DNA from: Candidatus Sabulitectum sp. | Lineage (GTDB): Bacteria; Fermentibacterota; Fermentibacteria; Fermentibacterales; JCC-6 | DNA length: 51,546 nucleotides | Direction: 5' to 3' | Assembly (NCBI GenBank): GCA_021107435.1 | Contig: JAIOSV010000092.1 | Coordinates: 1-51,546, forward strand | Shown here: positions 42,952 to 51,220 of the stretch, in pieces | Position numbering within the stretch: position 1 is the stretch's first letter | Layout of the letters: each line of letters opens with the position of its first letter | Notes under the pieces: generated by a model | What the model saw: the letters and a program-made list of their open reading frames with translations, nothing else | Databases searched by the model: none | What the model was told of the DNA's origin: nothing | Translations under genes and position numbers: made by a program

Positions 42952-43338
42952 CTAACGCTTGGAGAACTGGAAACGTTTTCTTGCTTTGGGCTGTCCGTAT
43001 TTCTTTCTCTCAACAACTCTTGGATCACGACGAAGCATACCTGCTGCTTTCAGTGGATGCCTGTGCTCGGGATTAGCCTCAACAAGTGCTCTTGCAAGGC
43101 CCATCCTGACTGCACCGGCCTGGCCGGTAATACCGCCGCCTTTAACATTAACAACAAGGTCATACGAACCGCTTACCTTAACGGTCTGCAAGGGCTCAAG
43201 GGCATGATCTCTCTGTCTGATCACGCTGAAATACGCACCAGGAGCCTTGTGGTTAATAACTACTTTTCCAGAACCAGGTCTGAGGTAGCATCTGGCTGTG
43301 GATGATTTTCTTCTGCCGATTCCAATGTACTGTTCCAT
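42952..43338 (-). CDS. rpsI: 30S ribosomal protein S9
   Basis: A 128-aa S9 with the YIGIGRRKSSTARCYLRPG start, INHKAPGAYFS, VKGGGITGQAGAVRMGLARALVE, and the C-terminal RDPRVVERKKYGQPKARKRFQFSKR, whose final Arg contacts tRNA in the P site. It follows rplM by 12 bases. A 104-base gap precedes rpsB, large enough for an internal promoter or leader, but I identify none clearly. Confidence 0.97.
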   Translation of the reverse strand: MEQYIGIGRRKSSTARCYLRPGSGKVVINHKAPGAYFSVIRQRDHALEPLQTVKVSGSYDLVVNVKGGGITGQAGAVRMGLARALVEANPEHRHPLKAAGMLRRDPRVVERKKYGQPKARKRFQFSKR

Positions 43339-43350
43339 ACTGCCCCCTGA

Positions 43351-43782
43351 CTACTTGATCTCAAGTACCCTGGGCTGCTGTGCAGCATGGGTATGCTCGG
43401 GACCGGAAAATATCTTCAGTTTCTTAAGCTGAGCACTGCTCAGTCTGTTTTTGGGAAGCATTCCCTTAACAGCGTGGGTAAGTACTCTATCGGGATGATC
43501 GTTCATCATGTCACGCATCAGTGTAGCTCTCTGTCCACCGGCATAGCCAGTGTGGCGGTAGTAGATCTTCTGGTCAAGTTTGCGCCCTGTTATGCGCATC
43601 TTGTCCACGTTGACAACTACCACAAAATCTCCGGTGTCAATATGAGGTGTGTACACCGGTTTGTTCTTGCCCTGCAATATCATAGCAAGTTTGGCCGAAA
43701 GTCTTCCAAGGGTCTGGTCGGTAGCATCAACAAGCCACCAGTCCCTCTTGATTTCTCCGGCTTTAGCAGAGTAGGTCTTCAC
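43351..43782 (-). CDS. rplM: 50S ribosomal protein L13
   Basis: A 143-aa L13: TYSAKAGEIKRDWWLVDATDQTLGRLSAKLAMILQGKNKPVYTPHIDTGDFVVVVN, then HTGYAGGQR and AVKGMLPKNRLSSAQLKKLKIFSGPEHTHAAQQP. Start GTG at 43782 is preceded by GGAGG about nine bases upstream. Normal length. It opens the long ribosomal/isoprenoid operon, with a structured leader upstream. Confidence 0.97.
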   Translation of the reverse strand: MKTYSAKAGEIKRDWWLVDATDQTLGRLSAKLAMILQGKNKPVYTPHIDTGDFVVVVNVDKMRITGRKLDQKIYYRHTGYAGGQRATLMRDMMNDHPDRVLTHAVKGMLPKNRLSSAQLKKLKIFSGPEHTHAAQQPRVLEIK

Positions 43783-44088
43783 TATCCTAGCCTCCGGGAA
43801 AGGATGGGGTTCTTTATTACATCTTACTTCTATCAGCTATCGGGGGCTCCGGCTTTCACCGGGTGTATCTCAGCCCTTCCCCTGAATCATACGGATGCCA
43901 AGGGGTCTCAAATCTGCTTAATTCACAGTGATAAGTCAAGTGCAAAAAACGTATCCTGCAATTTGCATTCGCAGAAAAACCACAGGGCTGTAATAGAATG
44001 CTCGGAAATTTGAAAAAAGTACTGAAAAAATTTGATAAGAGTATAAGGGTGTTGCTGCAAGCTGTGTAAATTTTATCGCGATGTTTCT
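43783..44088 (-). promoter_or_regulatory. Leader region of the rplM operon, with a structured element
   Basis: This 306-base stretch has no gene I can support. On the minus strand, bases 43882-43842 can fold as a three-way junction: GGGG (43882-43879) pairs with CCCC (43845-43842), enclosing a GGG-CTGAGATACA-CCC hairpin and a CCGG-TGAAAG-CCGG hairpin. A TTGACT (about 43940) with CAGATT 17 bases later is a weak promoter candidate for the operon. The element could be autoregulatory, since L13 operons are often controlled at the leader. The CTGAGA box recalls TPP riboswitches, but the second half of that motif is missing. Confidence 0.4.
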
Positions 44089-44601
44089 TTATTGAACGCA
44101 CCCTGAAACAAGCTGCTTTAATTTGTCCGGCGTGCACACTGAGCAACCACCCTGCTGCAAAATCCCCCATGTTGTTTTATCAAAAATCGCCGCGACAATA
44201 ATAAAATGAAAACCGTTGGCTCTCAGCGCGGCATTTTTACCCACAAGCGCATAAGCCCTTAATCTTAAAGGAATCCTTTTTTGAAAACCCTGAGGAAGAA
44301 CTGCAATGCTGCCTTTTACAAACGGAAGAAACAGTTCAATACCTGGAAATACCTCACAGCGGAGCGGACGGCTGAACCCCATATCTCTGAGAATTCTCCA
44401 TGTATACATGTAGATATGCCTGCCTCTTTTACCTTCAAGATCCTCGCCGCAAGCTATCATGCTTTCTCCGGGAAGCTGCAGAGTCGCAATTAGTGCTTCC
44501 TTCATTTCTGCAGGCAGTTCAGCAATATCATAACTCTCCCGGTCTCCAAGAAGTCTGGAACCGAGTGCTGTCCAGAAAAGCCTGTTGTTACGATTCTTCA
44601 C
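44089..44601 (-). CDS. Hypothetical protein downstream of recX
   Basis: A 170-aa soluble protein with no family I recognise. Notable segments are LFWTALGSRLLGDRESYDIAELP, an acidic GEDLEGKRGRHIYMYTWRILRDMGF and a hydrophobic GIELFLPFVKGSIAVLPQGF; a C-terminal C-x2-C (GGCSVCTPDK) occurs. The ATG overlaps the recX stop by four bases (ATGA), so it is coupled to recA-recX. Its position hints at a DNA-repair link, but this is inference. Confidence 0.65.
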   Translation of the reverse strand: MKNRNNRLFWTALGSRLLGDRESYDIAELPAEMKEALIATLQLPGESMIACGEDLEGKRGRHIYMYTWRILRDMGFSRPLRCEVFPGIELFLPFVKGSIAVLPQGFQKRIPLRLRAYALVGKNAALRANGFHFIIVAAIFDKTTWGILQQGGCSVCTPDKLKQLVSGCVQ

Positions 44602-45167
44602 AAAGCCTCCTTGAGAACAGAGTGAATAATATCACTGGAGAAGCCACGTCTGGAAAGCCATCCGGACGCACGGCGCCGGGCAGTTTCGCCATTCTCAATG
44701 TGTCCGTATCTGCAGGAAACCTGTTTAACAAGTTCATCTGTACTCTCCTGCTCAGAAACAGTCGCAAGAACTTTCTCAATAACAGCCTCTGGTACACCTC
44801 TTCTGGAGAGCTCCATTTTCAGCCTGATTCTGCTCATGGTTCGAGAAGAAATAAAAAGTACACAGAAACGGTTGTCATCCACAAAACCGTACTCTATTGC
44901 CCAGCTCACAATAGTATCCGCAACGGAAACAGAGTATCCCAGAGAAGTTACCTTTTCCCTCAATTGACCAGAAGACCGTTCAGAATAACCCAGAAATCGT
45001 TGAATATCATTCCTGGCACAATCATTCTGCAGGCGATGGAAGTAATCGGGATCAACATCACTGCCCGGCTCGGGCGTTCCAGACGCAAAGACTATGTACT
45101 TGCCTGAGGGCAGGGTTACAGAAACCCTGCCCCTACTGATCTTCTCAACCGCTAGAACCAGTTCTAT
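44598..45167 (-). CDS. recX: RecX regulatory protein, non-standard start codon
   Basis: RecX restrains RecA. The C-terminal 121 codons (from TTG 44963) hold RecX helices ([70 protein letters not shown]). The frame continues upstream without a stop and encodes further Rec[21 protein letters not shown], preceded by [15 protein letters not shown]. This N-terminal part is essential in the family, so the true start lies upstream. Between 44963 and recA's stop there is no ATG, GTG or TTG in frame. The best site is ATA at 45167, with AGAGG seven bases upstream and overlapping recA's TAG as ATAG; CTG at 45161 is the other option. Length from ATA is 189 aa. Coupled to recA and the hypothetical gene. 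Confidence 0.82.
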   Translation of the reverse strand: MELVLAVEKISRGRVSVTLPSGKYIVFASGTPEPGSDVDPDYFHRLQNDCARNDIQRFLGYSERSSGQLREKVTSLGYSVSVADTIVSWAIEYGFVDDNRFCVLFISSRTMSRIRLKMELSRRGVPEAVIEKVLATVSEQESTDELVKQVSCRYGHIENGETARRRASGWLSRRGFSSDIIHSVLKEAL

Positions 45168-46216
45168 GACTTTGCCTCTTTTATGGCTTCTTCCTTTACT
45201 TCTGCTTCTGGAATCAGCCCGTAAGCTTTTCTTAGCTTCACTTCAAGATTATCGGCAACTTCGGGATTTGCGGCAAGGTATTTCCTGGCATTCTCTCTTC
45301 CCTGTCCGATCTGAGTACCTTCAATGGAGTACCAGGTGCCTCTTCTTGTAACAAGGTCTTTCTCCAGCCCGAGATCAATAAGTTCCCCGGTTCTGGAAAT
45401 ACCCTCTCCGTGCATGATGTCGAATTCGCATTTTTTAAACGGCGGGGCAATCTTGTTTTTTACCACCTTAACCCTGGTGCGACTTCCTATAACATCTTCG
45501 CCATCCTTGATGGAGGCTACCCTTCTAACATCCAGCCTCATGCTTGCATAGAACTTAAGTGCTCTTCCGCCTGTGGTTGTTTCAGGATTGCCGAACATCA
45601 CACCGATTTTCATTCTGATCTGGTTAATGAAGATAACTGTACACTTCGAACGAGCCACAGCTCCTGTGAGCTTCCGGAGCGCCTGACTCATGAGCCGCGC
45701 CTGAAGACCCACATGACTGTCGCCCATTTCACCCTCAATCTCAGCACGGGGGACGAGTGCAGCAACTGAATCGACCACTATTGCATCCACTGCGTTTGAC
45801 CGTACAAGGGTTTCCGTTATCTCAAGAGCCTGCTCGCCATTACTGGGCTGGGACACCATGAGATTGTCGATGTCAAGCCCGAGTTTCTCCGCATAAGTCG
45901 GATCCAGAGCGTGCTCCGCATCAATGAAGGCAACTTCTCCCCCGGCCTTCTGGGCGCTGGCCAGCATGTGCAGGGCCAGAGTGGTTTTGCCGCTGCTTTC
46001 CGGGCCGTATATCTCAATTACCCGTCCCCGGGGAACACCGCCAATTCCCAGAGCAACATCAAGCGAGATTGAACCTGTGGGATAAAACTCCACCTGCATC
46101 TCGGGAGCTTCCCCAAGCTTCATAATGGCACCCTGCCCGAATTTTTTCTGGATCTGCATGAAGGCTGCGTCAAGCGCCTTCTTTTTACCTGTCTCACTAC
46201 CTTTTCTGTCTGCCAT
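45164..46216 (-). CDS. recA: RecA recombinase
   Basis: A 350-aa RecA, the strand-exchange ATPase and LexA co-protease. Walker A GPESSGKT (about 66-73), [10 protein letters not shown], Walker [26 protein letters not shown] and the L2-loop [20 protein letters not shown] are all present. Start ATG at 46216 is chosen for AAAGGTG just upstream, not 46234. The C-terminus [12 protein letters not shown] is acidic as usual. Its stop overlaps the recX start. A promoter with a LexA-like box lies upstream. Confidence 0.97.
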   Translation of the reverse strand: MADRKGSETGKKKALDAAFMQIQKKFGQGAIMKLGEAPEMQVEFYPTGSISLDVALGIGGVPRGRVIEIYGPESSGKTTLALHMLASAQKAGGEVAFIDAEHALDPTYAEKLGLDIDNLMVSQPSNGEQALEITETLVRSNAVDAIVVDSVAALVPRAEIEGEMGDSHVGLQARLMSQALRKLTGAVARSKCTVIFINQIRMKIGVMFGNPETTTGGRALKFYASMRLDVRRVASIKDGEDVIGSRTRVKVVKNKIAPPFKKCEFDIMHGEGISRTGELIDLGLEKDLVTRRGTWYSIEGTQIGQGRENARKYLAANPEVADNLEVKLRKAYGLIPEAEVKEEAIKEAKS

Positions 46217-46284
46217 GGCAACACCTTTCAGCAATTATTCTGATGTGACCCTGATGAGGGGACCTTCTCCTGCCATCAGAAGTA

Positions 46285-46313
46285 ATTATAGTAAACAAGT
46301 GTTCCCCTGACAA
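46285..46313 (-). promoter_or_regulatory. recA promoter with overlapping LexA (SOS) box
   Basis: TTGTCA (46313-46308), 17 bases, then a perfect TATAAT (46290-46285). Within the spacer, bases 46305-46292 read GGAACACTTGTTTA, close to the Bacillus-type SOS box CGAAC-RNRY-GTTYG. The arrangement would let LexA block recA transcription. Transcription would start near 46278. The leader includes a CTGATG...CATCAG hairpin (46279-46251) before the AAAGGTG. No lexA gene is in the window. Confidence 0.65.
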
Positions 46314-46317
46314 GTCA

Positions 46318-47448
46318 CTACTCCAGCTCGAGAATATACAGTTTCTGATAACCGTCCTCGGGGTCCAGTGAATAGGCAAGAATGCCGAATTCGTCAATCT
46401 TGATCTCCCAGAAAAGACCACCGGAAGCACTAACCCCTTCGAGCTCCGCCTTAAACAGATAATCCCCATCGATATTAAACACATCAAAGGTCGGAGTTTC
46501 CTCGGTACCCCTTCGAACCCAGAGTCTCTCATCCGCGTCAATACCCATGGAATGCACCATCCACCTGTACTCGTCGGGCTGATAGTCAATGGGTCCGGAT
46601 ACACCCATACTTGCGGCCCGTCTGTTCCAGAAGTACGCTTCCTCAGCGATCTCATCATCAGTTTTTCTCACAGGATCAAGTTCCAGTTCAATCGTAACCG
46701 TTGGTTCACCCTCTGCTGAAAAGCCTTGAATGATGTACTCTTCTTCTGATCTTGGGGCGACAAAAACGTTACCGCTTCTGTCCGATGCCCATGTCCTGGC
46801 GAAATACGACCCTTTTACCAACGGTGTAATATCCTGGAAATCCCAGGGGAAAGAATCCTGCCAGTAAACAGTGAGAGGCTCGCCCGAACCCATTCCGAAT
46901 CTTCCGACGACCACGCTGACTATATACTCATCACCAACAAGATTCCATGTATTCAAAGTACCTATAAATGTGTTTTCCACAGAAGGAGTGACATACATAA
47001 TCGGTTCACCGCCGAGTAGCTCAAGCATCATTCCCTCATAGCTCCCGTCAGGGAGAAAGGTAAAGAAACCACCGAGATTGACATCAAGTACAGCGACTCT
47101 TCCATCGCCCAGTCTTACCATGGAGAGAGGATTCAGGAACTCGCCTGGACCGGAGCCGCTTCTCCCCATCCTTCTCACAAACTCTCCATCCGGATCAAAC
47201 TCCGCAACGCTGCAGGCCGCCCTGTCCAGAACAAGAATGTTTCCCTCAGTTGTGTGGGATACCGCCTCAATTGAACCGAAAACATAATCAGGATCTCCCA
47301 GCTCCACACCAATGGAATCCACAATAGCAAGATATCTGACCTGCTCACTTTCCAATTCATTCTGAGCCTCTTCCGGATCACCGGACTCACTCACGCCACA
47401 TCCGGCAAGGAGCAGTGGCAGGAATAAACATAAATTATACCATTTCAT
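46318..47448 (-). CDS. Six-bladed beta-propeller lipoprotein
   Basis: A 376-aa predicted lipoprotein: MKWYNLCLFLPLLLAGC with lipobox Cys17, followed by an acidic linker. The mature protein has NHL/six-bladed-propeller repeats: FGSIEAVSHTTEGNILVLDRAACSVAEFDPDGEFVRRMGRSGSGPGEF, MVRLGDGRVAVLDVNLGGFFTFLPDGSYE, GIDADERLWVRRGTEETPTFDVFNIDGDY. Similar proteins are abundant lipoproteins in Bacteroidetes and Fermentibacteria-like genomes, with unknown ligand. Cotranscription with recA is possible, but recA has its own promoter just downstream. Confidence 0.85.
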   Translation of the reverse strand: MKWYNLCLFLPLLLAGCGVSESGDPEEAQNELESEQVRYLAIVDSIGVELGDPDYVFGSIEAVSHTTEGNILVLDRAACSVAEFDPDGEFVRRMGRSGSGPGEFLNPLSMVRLGDGRVAVLDVNLGGFFTFLPDGSYEGMMLELLGGEPIMYVTPSVENTFIGTLNTWNLVGDEYIVSVVVGRFGMGSGEPLTVYWQDSFPWDFQDITPLVKGSYFARTWASDRSGNVFVAPRSEEEYIIQGFSAEGEPTVTIELELDPVRKTDDEIAEEAYFWNRRAASMGVSGPIDYQPDEYRWMVHSMGIDADERLWVRRGTEETPTFDVFNIDGDYLFKAELEGVSASGGLFWEIKIDEFGILAYSLDPEDGYQKLYILELE

Positions 47449-47576
47449 TTTTCCTCCATTGTAAAACCCTCGTACCCTGAAGGTACTATAGTCTCTCAGC
47501 TTCTTCAGTTCCCAAAAAACAACCTGAGATCAATTGAATCCCAAAGAGTAAGGTAGGAACCGACAGTGATCTTTTC

Positions 47577-48092
47577 CTATTCAACGCTGAAAAGAGTTGT
47601 ATAGATCGATCCATCGGGAGTAAGATTGCTGCTCATCAGATGGATGGCACTGCCCACACCGGCAATCTGCCTGCTGAAGGTAATGTTCGGGCACGATGAA
47701 CCTCTTCGAATCCTGGCAAGAGTAACATGCGGATTGAAATGCCTGCTTCCTCCGGTCTTTCCCTCGCCATCCGGAATTGAATCAAGACGCTGAGCCATTG
47801 AAAACACTTCAGAAGAAAAACTCCCGGAAAGCCACAGAACAGAAGGGGGATTCCCGAATTGTCCGATTCTTGAAATAGTGTATTCAATTGGAAGAAGCTC
47901 TTCGAGACACAGATTCCTCATCTCACCTGCGACCTGATCAGGATTCCTGTCACCCAGGAATCGAAGAGTTACATGGAGTTGCTCCCCGCCGGTCCATCGG
48001 AGATCAGAGTACTTTCTGATTAGAGGCTTTCGCCACTCTTCAATAAAGTCGATAGTGTCACTGGAAAGTTCAAGGGCAACAAACAATCTCAC
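47577..48092 (-). CDS. thpR: RNA 2',3'-cyclic phosphodiesterase (ThpR/LigT)
   Basis: A 171-aa 2H phosphoesterase. The two catalytic motifs HxTx are HVTLRFLGD (about residues 40-48) and HVTLARIRR (about 128-136). The N-terminal MRLFVALELSSDTIDFIEEW is characteristic. It hydrolyses 2',3'-cyclic phosphates to 2'-phosphates. It overlaps cinA by four bases (ATGA), as in many bacteria. Confidence 0.94.
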   Translation of the reverse strand: MRLFVALELSSDTIDFIEEWRKPLIRKYSDLRWTGGEQLHVTLRFLGDRNPDQVAGEMRNLCLEELLPIEYTISRIGQFGNPPSVLWLSGSFSSEVFSMAQRLDSIPDGEGKTGGSRHFNPHVTLARIRRGSSCPNITFSRQIAGVGSAIHLMSSNLTPDGSIYTTLFSVE

Positions 48093-49294
48093 AAGAGCAA
48101 TTCAAAAAGGGTTCCAAGAGCCCGCGCACAGGCTCCTTCCCTTATTGATTCTCTGTCTCCCCCCAGATGCCAGAGACAGGCTTGCTCCACTTCCCGGCAG
48201 CAGACGGCTGTCCACACAGTTCCAACCGGTTTTTCATCGGTAGCCCCGTCCGGGCCAGCGATTCCAGTCACCGACAGGGAGCAGTCCGCTCCGGTAATCC
48301 TGCGTACACCCCTTGCCATCTCCAGTGCGATCTGCTCGCTGACTGCTCCGTGTTCTGCTAGAGTTTTTTCTTTAACTCCAAGCAATCTGGTTTTCAGATG
48401 ATTGGAATAGGTAATCACTCCTCCGGCATACCAGCGGGACGCGCCGGGCACCGATGTGATTCCACTGCCCATACCCCCACCTGTGCACGATTCGGCAGTA
48501 GCAAGAAATAGCCCTGATGAAATCAGTTTCCTGCCGAGAGCTTCCTCAAGGGTTTCATCCCGCAGATTCGAATAAACCCGATTGCCTAGTTTTCCCATTA
48601 CATCCCGGCAAAAATCATCAGAACCCGAACCGCAGACTTTGATATCAACTCTGCCGGGAGATGGCAGAAATGCGGGGACAACATCGTTCCTCTCCGCGAT
48701 TTCCCTCAGAGCATCGAAGAGATTGTTCTCCTTCAAACCCCATGTTCTGATGAACTTTACCTGCTTCACTCTGCCGGGCTGGATACCAGCAGCCTGAAGG
48801 CAGGGCTCAATAAGGGCCAAAGATTCCCGGGGAACACCGGGTACACAGATAACGACACCTTCACCCACGGGAAGCACAATTCCTGGAGCTATCCCTGCGG
48901 GATTCAGTACCGGCGAAGCTCCCTCCGGTATATCAGCTTGCTTCAAGGCGGACAGGGGCATGCCAAGCCCATACTGGCGCTGCTTTTTTCTGACCATTCC
49001 TTCCGCGACAGGTGATCGGAAAAGACAAAGATTAAAGGCATCAGCCACCGCTTTAACAGTCAGATCATCATCAGTGGGGCCCATCCCTCCGGTAACAATA
49101 ACAACCCTGTCATCCGTAAGAGAATCCTTCACAGCAGCAGATATCTCACATGGGACATCACGGACAACCCTGGCCAGAACAACAGGAAGGCCTCGCTCCG
49201 CCAGTAACCCCGAGAACCTATGAAGATTCACATCTCTGGTTCGACCACTAAGAAGCTCATCTCCTACCAGAACAAGCGCGGCCTCAGAGAACAT
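48089..49294 (-). CDS. cinA: CinA-family nicotinamide mononucleotide deamidase
   Basis: A 401-aa two-domain protein. The N-terminal MoaB/MogA-like domain (GDELLSGRTRDVNLHRFSGLL, VTGGMGPTDDDLT, GIAPGIVLP) is followed by the C-terminal CinA amidase domain (LATAESCTGGGMGSGITSVPGASRWYAGGVITYSN, SVTGIAGPDGATDEKPVG). It deamidates NMN in pyridine nucleotide recycling. I start at ATG 49294; it overlaps pgpA by 11 bases. Often next to recA and pgsA, as here. Confidence 0.94.
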   Translation of the reverse strand: MFSEAALVLVGDELLSGRTRDVNLHRFSGLLAERGLPVVLARVVRDVPCEISAAVKDSLTDDRVVIVTGGMGPTDDDLTVKAVADAFNLCLFRSPVAEGMVRKKQRQYGLGMPLSALKQADIPEGASPVLNPAGIAPGIVLPVGEGVVICVPGVPRESLALIEPCLQAAGIQPGRVKQVKFIRTWGLKENNLFDALREIAERNDVVPAFLPSPGRVDIKVCGSGSDDFCRDVMGKLGNRVYSNLRDETLEEALGRKLISSGLFLATAESCTGGGMGSGITSVPGASRWYAGGVITYSNHLKTRLLGVKEKTLAEHGAVSEQIALEMARGVRRITGADCSLSVTGIAGPDGATDEKPVGTVWTAVCCREVEQACLWHLGGDRESIREGACARALGTLFELLL

Positions 49295-49751
49295 TGAAGA
49301 AATCAATCAGATAAGCTGTGTACAGTACACCCGCAGCCATAAGACCGGCGGCAACATCATCAAGAAGAATGCCGATTCCGTTCTTCATTTCATCCAGCTT
49401 GTTAACCGGCCATGGTTTGGCAATGTCAAATATCCGAAACAGAACAAGTGCAGCAAGAATCCCCCATGCGCCCCATGCCTGAGGAGCTGCCAGACAAGCA
49501 ATCCAGGTGCCGGCAACCTCATCGATGGTTACGATTGAGGGATCTTCTCCCCACAATTTTCTGCCAGCCTCACATCCAATCCAGCCCAGCAGAAGAATAA
49601 AAGGAAGAACAACAAAAGGATTCACTGGAGAATAGAAGAAAACCACTGCTGCAATAATGCTGCCCACCGTACCCGGCCCCCACGGGAAAAAACCGGTGCC
49701 CAGGGTTGAAGCCAGTGCTCCGCCAAGAAAGCGGAAAAGCTTTGCTCTCAC
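49284..49751 (-). CDS. pgpA: Phosphatidylglycerophosphatase A
   Basis: A 155-aa membrane enzyme dephosphorylating phosphatidylglycerophosphate to phosphatidylglycerol. GTGFFPWGPGTVGSIIA, the catalytic IVTIDEVAGTW, and FRIFDIAKPWPVNKLDEMKNGIGILLDDVAAG are family hallmarks. The real start is GTG at 49751, overlapping the pgsA stop as GTGA. An upstream in-frame reading to 50087 would run antiparallel in frame to pgsA and looks spurious. It completes the pathway with pgsA. Confidence 0.94.
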   Translation of the reverse strand: MRAKLFRFLGGALASTLGTGFFPWGPGTVGSIIAAVVFFYSPVNPFVVLPFILLLGWIGCEAGRKLWGEDPSIVTIDEVAGTWIACLAAPQAWGAWGILAALVLFRIFDIAKPWPVNKLDEMKNGIGILLDDVAAGLMAAGVLYTAYLIDFFNVL

Positions 49752-50311
49752 ATCCCCAGCCTTTGCAGAACACTTCTGTTTCTCCAGAAGTAATGAAATG
49801 CTGAAACTACTGTGAGTACCAAAGCAATCCACATGGAAACTATGCCTATGACAGAAGCAATCCTGGGAATAGTGCTTTGTTCGAGAACGGAAAGAAGCAT
49901 ATAGTATGACACCGAAAACATCTGTATCGCAGCCTTCCACTTTCCAATCCCGGAGGGCAGGATAAGAACACCTGCGTAGGCTGCAATAGATCTCAGGCTG
50001 GAAATCAGCAGTTCCCTGCCAATAATAACGTAGACAGTCCACTGAGGCACAAGTCCAAGGTCTGCCAGGCCGATCCACGCCAGACACACAAGTAATTTGT
50101 CTGCCAGGGGATCAAGAAATTTTCCCAGATTGGATATCCAGCCATACCTCCTGGCAAGGTAACCATCCACCATATCCGTAAGAGCAGCAATCACAAACAC
50201 TATCAAGGCGGTCCATCTGGCCTCAGGCCCTCCCATTTGAAGAAGAATCATAACCACAGGAGCCATGATGATTCTTGCTACAGTAAGCCTGTTGGGCCAG
50301 TTTAAAGCCAT
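49748..50311 (-). CDS. pgsA: CDP-diacylglycerol-glycerol-3-phosphate 3-phosphatidyltransferase
   Basis: A 187-aa membrane enzyme that makes phosphatidylglycerophosphate. The CDP-alcohol phosphotransferase motif DMVDGYLARRYG followed by LGKFLDPLAD (about residues 46-71) matches DxxDGxxARx8GxxxDxxxD. About five membrane segments. It overlaps recR by one base (TGATG pattern) and pgpA by four. CdsA (38309) supplies its CDP-diacylglycerol. Confidence 0.95.
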   Translation of the reverse strand: MALNWPNRLTVARIIMAPVVMILLQMGGPEARWTALIVFVIAALTDMVDGYLARRYGWISNLGKFLDPLADKLLVCLAWIGLADLGLVPQWTVYVIIGRELLISSLRSIAAYAGVLILPSGIGKWKAAIQMFSVSYYMLLSVLEQSTIPRIASVIGIVSMWIALVLTVVSAFHYFWRNRSVLQRLGM

Positions 50312-50898
50312 CAGAATCTGCGACGGCCCTTGAGAGCCTGAGACAATGTAAGTGAGTCCGCGAATTCCACAAGGGCCCCGGGAGGTAATCCCCTGGCGAG
50401 TTGTGTTACCCGGATGTTTTTAGATTCAAGCTGATTGGCGATGTATGAGCATGTCGCCTCCCCCTCTGTGGTGGAATCCAGAGCTAGAATCACCTCTGAA
50501 GCGTTCATGTCAACAGCTCTTTCAATAAGCTGAGAAATCCCAAGCTCGGAGGGACCTGTACCATCCAGAGGAGCGAGTGTACCGTGGAGAACAAAATAGT
50601 GCCCTCTGTACAATCCGGTATCTTCAATGGATCTCTGATCGGCTGGGGTATGGACCACGCAGACAGTATTTTGCCTGGAGACGTCAAGACAGGTTTCACA
50701 CACCTCTTCGCTTGTTAGATTCCTGCATAAAGCACATTCTCTGACCCCCGTCACAGTATCAGCAAGAACACTTGAAAGATCGGAGGCAAGTTCTCTGTTG
50801 TCGACGAGAGAGAAAGCCAGCCGAAGAGCGGTTTTCTTCCCTATTCCGGGAAGTTTCCCCAGAGTAAGAGCTAAAGAGTCAACAATGGACTCTTTCAC
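50311..50898 (-). CDS. recR: Recombination mediator protein RecR
   Basis: A 195-aa RecR that loads RecA with RecO. The helix-hairpin-helix LGKLPGIGKKTALRLAFSLV, the zinc finger (CALCRNLTSEEVCETC), the Toprim segment VCVVHTPADQRSIEDTG, GHYFVLHGTLAPLDGTGP and EVILALDSTTEGEAT are clear. It overlaps ybaB by four bases. Order dnaX-ybaB-recR is conserved across bacteria. Confidence 0.97.
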   Translation of the reverse strand: MKESIVDSLALTLGKLPGIGKKTALRLAFSLVDNRELASDLSSVLADTVTGVRECALCRNLTSEEVCETCLDVSRQNTVCVVHTPADQRSIEDTGLYRGHYFVLHGTLAPLDGTGPSELGISQLIERAVDMNASEVILALDSTTEGEATCSYIANQLESKNIRVTQLARGLPPGALVEFADSLTLSQALKGRRRF

Positions 50899-51209
50899 AT
50901 CAGACCTCCGAGACCTCCAGGTACTCCAACCCCACCCATTTTTTTCTCTGCGACTACCTTGCTTTTTTCCACAGCATCATGAATGGCAGCAAGAACCAGA
51001 TCCTCAAGCATTTCTACATCCTCGGGATCAACTGCTTCCGCAGAAATCTTAATACCAACTACATCAGACTGCCCGGTCACTGTCACCTTTACTATACCGC
51101 CACCGGCAGAGCCTTCTATTCTTTCCGCGGCCAGTTCCTCCTGGGCTTTCATCATGCCCTGCTGCATCTTCTGCGCCTGGGCCATCATTTTCTTCATCTG
51201 ACGGTTCAT
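50895..51209 (-). CDS. YbaB/EbfC nucleoid-associated protein
   Basis: A 104-aa DNA-binding protein. Core segments MAQAQKMQQGMMKAQEELAAERIEGSAGGGIVKVTVTGQSDVVGIKISAEAVDPEDVEMLEDLVLAAIHDAVEKSK match the family, with a typical glycine-rich tail. AGGTGG lies eight bases upstream. It is just after dnaX and overlaps recR. Confidence 0.95.
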   Translation of the reverse strand: MNRQMKKMMAQAQKMQQGMMKAQEELAAERIEGSAGGGIVKVTVTGQSDVVGIKISAEAVDPEDVEMLEDLVLAAIHDAVEKSKVVAEKKMGGVGVPGGLGGLM

Positions 51210-51220
51210 TTTCCACCTGT

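Noticed and set aside
43842-43882. TPP riboswitch upstream of rplM
   Set aside because: Only the CTGAGA box and its enclosing stem are present; the second conserved segment (CTGAT...GCCAGCG...AGGGA) is absent, and the downstream genes are not thiamine-related.
43856-44170. A 104-aa minus-strand frame upstream of rplM
   Set aside because: It overlaps the structured leader and the end of the hypothetical gene in another frame, with no ribosome binding site or domain.
49752-50087. An N-terminal extension of PgpA to 50087
   Set aside because: The extra residues lie on the same strand within pgsA in another frame, with Cys/Ser-rich composition and no PgpA similarity. GTG at 49751 with GTGA coupling is better.
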